Shown: one piece after another, positions 29,422-32,359 of the stretch
How the letters are laid out: each line of letters starts with the position of its first letter
Numbering within the stretch: position 1 is the first letter of the stretch
DNA from: a virus
Reading direction: 5' to 3' (one strand)
Virus record (IMG/VR): IMGVR_UViG_3300032050_000509
Location: 1 to 32,359 of that record
DNA: 32,359 nucleotides
Program-made: the position numbers and the translations under genes
The notes under the pieces: generated by a model
What the model was told of the DNA's origin: nothing
The model's input: only the letters and a program-made list of their open reading frames with translations
Databases searched by the model: none

Positions 29422-30765
29422 ATGTCTTATTTTAATCATGCCTTTAAAAAAACTATGGTGGCACAAAAAGTGTCAGGCCTAAGTGGGGTACAATTGGGAA
29501 CATCGACAACAAATATGTTGAAACCAGGAGAAATTACATTTATTGATCCTAAAACATTTACAGTAGCACCACAACCATCAGGTTGTTGTGATGTAATTAT
29601 TGCTACAGGCTCATTAATGAAAAATGACAAAATTGGTCCATTTGCTGGAGGTTATTTGGAGTCTAACAAAACTAAAACAATTAGACCTAAATATGTAAGC
29701 AAACTTTATTACTCTCCTGCTAATGAACCTGAAAGATATGTAACTCACGTAGGATACACTCCTTGGACTTATGTTAATCCACCATCAAGTTCTAACCCAG
29801 GAGAAACTGCTGGAGATTGTTGTAAACCATTCTTGTGTGGTGAAACTTATTATCTACGTTTAGATGTTAAAGGTTCTCCTGCATTAAGATTATTAAATCA
29901 CAATGCATACTTAACACTTGAAGGATACACAGGATGTTGTGCAGATGACACTATTGCTCCTACACCAGTAGATCCTAGAAAAGTATATATTGCTTGGGCA
30001 CAACAAATATTGAATTCACCGTTGATCAATCCATTTATATACCCAGTTGTAACATTTACAAACAATGCAGGTGCAGCATGGACTTATTACTATCCAAATG
30101 ATGTAGATCTTACTGCATTACCTGTAATTGTAGGAGTAACATATAAGCATTATAGTGATTGGACTGAAGCAGCATATGTAAATACTATGTGTGCAGGTAT
30201 TGTATTAACAGGTGCATACTATGAAACTAAGTTTGAAAACTGTACTTTCCAAGTAACTGACTTCTATGAAATAGAGCCAGTAAGAGTTTATGCTTCTGAA
30301 GTAGACTACACAGGATCTCCATGTGAATTTGAAGCACTTTGTGTTGGTGTAGAATGTTACGGAAGACAAGTAAATGGTATTGGTGAAACTGTAGTAAGAG
30401 ATGTAATTCTTTCTGAATCTTACAGACAAAACCATTTTGCTACTGACTTCAGAATTAGAGAGATTACTCAAGGGTATGACATTCTTAATGCAGCTGGTAT
30501 ATCTAGAACTGGTCTTTATGACAGAATCTATTTACAACACAATGTACCAAGATTGTACAACCCAACTGGAACATTTGATAATGACCAATATGTTGTTGAA
30601 CTTGTTGTTCCACAAGGTGATAATGTAGCATTAAATTCTGTTTGGAAAAGACTTCTTGCATGGTTAGAAAACTGTTCTGAGTGTAATATTCAAGATATTG
30701 GTAAAGGAATTCCTTGCGCAAGTCAAGTGGTTCCACTTCCAGGTGATGAAGCAGTTATAGATTAA
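29422..30765 (+). CDS. Cys-pair-rich putative virion protein, 447 aa
   Basis: A beta-rich protein beginning MSYFNHAFKKTMVAQKVSGL. It has several adjacent or close Cys pairs: SGCCDV, GDCCKPFLCGE, YTGCCADD, SPCEFEALCVGVECYG, NCSECNIQ and PCASQ. It has its own promoter-like motif and terminator, so is probably made in large amounts; the leader is ACAAAAACA before ATG. The size and setting fit a major tail, sheath-like or auxiliary head protein, but I do not recognise the family. No signal peptide or membrane segment. Confidence 0.7.
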   Translation: MSYFNHAFKKTMVAQKVSGLSGVQLGTSTTNMLKPGEITFIDPKTFTVAPQPSGCCDVIIATGSLMKNDKIGPFAGGYLESNKTKTIRPKYVSKLYYSPANEPERYVTHVGYTPWTYVNPPSSSNPGETAGDCCKPFLCGETYYLRLDVKGSPALRLLNHNAYLTLEGYTGCCADDTIAPTPVDPRKVYIAWAQQILNSPLINPFIYPVVTFTNNAGAAWTYYYPNDVDLTALPVIVGVTYKHYSDWTEAAYVNTMCAGIVLTGAYYETKFENCTFQVTDFYEIEPVRVYASEVDYTGSPCEFEALCVGVECYGRQVNGIGETVVRDVILSESYRQNHFATDFRIREITQGYDILNAAGISRTGLYDRIYLQHNVPRLYNPTGTFDNDQYVVELVVPQGDNVALNSVWKRLLAWLENCSECNIQDIGKGIPCASQVVPLPGDEAVID

Positions 30766-30785
30766 TATTTTTTGATAACTCATAT

Positions 30786-30824
30786 AAAGGAGAGTGAGGG
30801 TTAATCTCTCCTCTCCTTTTTTAT
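30786..30824 (+). terminator. Intrinsic terminator
   Basis: AAAGGAGAG (30786-30794) pairs with CTCTCCTTT (30811-30819), with a further pairing inside the loop, then TTTTTA. Confidence 0.85.
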
Positions 30825-30833
30825 TATAGTATT

Positions 30834-31376
30834 ATGGCAAATCATGTATTAAGTTTAGAAATTCCAACTGTTACAAATTCTTGTGTTTTTAAGATATTTG
30901 ATACAAGTGTTTATTCTCCTTTAGTTGGAGTATTTAGACCAACACTATTTGTTACAGTACCTGGATTCAATTGTCCTAATGAAATAAGGTTTGTACCAGA
31001 ATCAACACCAACTTATACAGCATGTGATTTTGGATTACAAACTGAAAATTGTGATAGTTCTTTTTTATCCTTACCTGATGGAATTTATATTGTAAAATAT
31101 GCAATTGATCCAGAATGTAAGGTATATGTAGAATATAATCACTTAAGAATAACTTGTGCACTAAATCACTATGAAAAAATTCTTTGTGATATAGATGTTG
31201 CAGATTGTGATCCTCCAGCTAAAATAAAAGAAAAGTTGAAGGAACTTAGATTGATCAGAATGTATTTAGAAACTGCTAAAGCAAAAGTTGAAGTATGTCA
31301 TAGAAGTCAAGAAGGCATGACATTATTTAATTATGCAGTAAGACTTTTAAATAAATTTGATTGTAGAAATTGTTAA
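30834..31376 (+). CDS. Cys-rich putative virion protein, 180 aa
   Basis: The N-terminal 110 residues are beta-like (VFKIFDTSVYSPLVGVFRPT, then LPDGIYIVKYAIDPECKVYV) with many Cys; the C terminus is helical (KIKEKLKELRLIRMYLETAK). The LPDGIYxVKYxI and ...YN..R pattern resembles small tail-assembly proteins of Bacteroidota phages (recalled, unsure). The T-run and TTATTATAG just upstream of ATG could act as a weak promoter. No family firmly recognised. Confidence 0.65.
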   Translation: MANHVLSLEIPTVTNSCVFKIFDTSVYSPLVGVFRPTLFVTVPGFNCPNEIRFVPESTPTYTACDFGLQTENCDSSFLSLPDGIYIVKYAIDPECKVYVEYNHLRITCALNHYEKILCDIDVADCDPPAKIKEKLKELRLIRMYLETAKAKVEVCHRSQEGMTLFNYAVRLLNKFDCRNC

Positions 31377-31397
31377 CCATTAAAAAACCAACAAATT

Positions 31398-31598
31398 ATG
31401 GCAACATGTTCAAATTGTGGAAAAGCACTTTCCTGTGGATGTCAAAGAAAAACAGCTTCTAATGGTAGATCTGTTTGTAATGGATGTATAGGTTCATATG
31501 AAGATACTTTAAGAACTGAAAAAAATGCTGCAAGACAACAGACAAATACATCAGGAAATGCTGTGTATAGTAATTTATATAAGTTTATTAAAAGATGA
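31398..31598 (+). CDS. Zinc-binding small protein, 66 aa
   Basis: Cys at 4, 7, 13 and 15 (CSNCGKALSCGC) and at 27 and 30 (CNGC) suggest one or two zinc sites of ribbon or RING-like style; the rest is a charged helix. The leader is AAAAACCAACAAATT before ATG. The stop overlaps the next start (ATGA). A bridging role in the virion is possible. Confidence 0.7.
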   Translation: MATCSNCGKALSCGCQRKTASNGRSVCNGCIGSYEDTLRTEKNAARQQTNTSGNAVYSNLYKFIKR

Positions 31599-32359
31599 CA
31601 AAGACACCTATACCGGCTATTACTAACTTTCTAAAATTTGTAGAATGTTGTACTGGTACAGAAATATTTTTTAAAGGTTCATTGCCTATAGTAGGTGGAC
31701 AAGTTTATCAATTTATAGGACTATCAGCATATGAGGGTTTAACACCTGGTACTTGTTATACAGTTACTCCAGAATATACAGGGGGAATAACACCATATCC
31801 TAGTCCACCGCCATTAGTTCAATTATCTTTAGTTGATCAAGATCTTAACTGTGATGCTCCAGTATGTCCTGATTGTCCAATACTGATTCAAAACTGTTAT
31901 TTAATAATTCCATGTAATGGAGAAGAACCTATAATTTCTAATAACATTGCTTTTGAGGATTATATTGGAACTTTTGTAACTGTTATATCAGAACCTTTTA
32001 CAGGATGTGCTTATGTTATTACTCTTGAAGATACTAGTTGTGAAGATGCAGTAGAGATATATCCTGATCCAGATATTCCATGTGACTGCTCTCTTCAGTG
32101 CTATTATATAGCAAATAGTAATGGGTTTTTCTATGTAGATGATACAGATACCTTGATAAATGTAACTGCTCTTAATGCTAATCCATATGTAAAGGTATGT
32201 TCTAAAATACCACCAATATTTCAAGAAACTGATACAGACTACATACTTGCTAGCTTTGGTCCTTGTGGTCCAGATGGATGTCCAGTACTATGTCATAAAT
32301 TAACACACTGTACTACAGGTGAAATAATTTATACAAATACAGATACAATACTTCAATAT
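31595..32359 (+). CDS. Cys-bounded repeat protein, partial (255 aa seen)
   Basis: ATG 31595 overlaps the preceding stop; the frame is open to the right edge. The protein begins MTKTPIPAITNFLKFVECCT and is built of units of roughly 50-80 residues that start Cys-Tyr/His-x-Leu/Ile/Ala, contain C.G.E.I..., and close with a Cys: QNCYLIIPCNGEEPIISNNI...TGCAYVITLEDTSC, QCYYIANSNGFFYVDDTD, LCHKLTHCTTGEIIYTNTD. Such repeats occur in large tail proteins of environmental phages (recalled). A tail fibre or adhesin is likely. Confidence 0.65.
   Translation, partial: MTKTPIPAITNFLKFVECCTGTEIFFKGSLPIVGGQVYQFIGLSAYEGLTPGTCYTVTPEYTGGITPYPSPPPLVQLSLVDQDLNCDAPVCPDCPILIQNCYLIIPCNGEEPIISNNIAFEDYIGTFVTVISEPFTGCAYVITLEDTSCEDAVEIYPDPDIPCDCSLQCYYIANSNGFFYVDDTDTLINVTALNANPYVKVCSKIPPIFQETDTDYILASFGPCGPDGCPVLCHKLTHCTTGEIIYTNTDTILQY

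Overview
This window looks like part of the genome of a tailed double-stranded DNA phage of the crAss-like group (Crassvirales) or a close relative infecting Bacteroidota. It is A+T-rich and densely packed, with no rRNA, no CRISPR, no transposon and no tRNA that I could recognise. The case rests on gene order and protein type: an HU/IHF-like protein, a PD-(D/E)XK nuclease, a large terminase (736 aa), a portal with a long Q-rich tail (916 aa), a scaffold-like protein and an HK97-type major capsid protein (538 aa). These are followed by a crAss-type tail-stabilisation/ring protein. Start codons lack Shine-Dalgarno sequences and have A-rich leaders, as in Bacteroidota. Several small proteins (ferritin-like, and two basic families I recall from giant viruses and aquatic phages) suggest an environmental rather than a gut member; that part is inference. 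TAG, TAA and TGA all act as stops.

Layout. Bases 1-4312 hold leftward genes, mostly small and unrecognised: a partial gene at the edge, a 256-aa protein, a chain of four tiny exported or membrane proteins (1444-2046), and separately built units at 3185-4312. Each of those three units has its own 21-bp leader repeat and its own terminator. Long gaps here (1152-1443, 2047-2519, 2709-3138) are rich in perfect inverted repeats and may encode structured RNA. Bases 4313-4812 form the divergence zone, with a strong hairpin, a 14-bp palindrome, a G+C-rich island and two terminators.

From 4813 everything runs rightward in separate units: (a) 4813-8047, a mini metallopeptidase-like protein, an unknown protein, a GT4 glycosyltransferase and an FkbM methyltransferase; (b) 8171-9260, a GroES-like co-chaperonin, a DUF3310 protein and a membrane protein; (c) 9370-11742, fibre or decoration proteins including a C1q-like jelly roll; (d) 11810-13684, a lysis cassette (holin, small membrane protein, Lys/Val-rich protein, amidase, 52-aa orphan); (e) 13796-21436, the packaging genes; (f) 21527-24437, scaffold-like protein and capsid protein; (g) 24518-29356, a 337-aa protein, nine tiny basic proteins, the ring protein and a ferritin-like protein; (h) 29422-30765, a Cys-pair-rich putative virion protein on its own; (i) 30834 to the end, Cys-rich proteins leading into a repeat protein cut by the window edge.

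Most rightward units begin with an A+T motif close to TTTTTTGTATATTAT about 20-30 bases before the first ATG, often directly after the terminator of the preceding unit. A second motif, AAAAACCAACA, sits just before several start codons. The leftward units use a different 21-bp leader. This points to two transcription programmes, probably early (left) and late (right).
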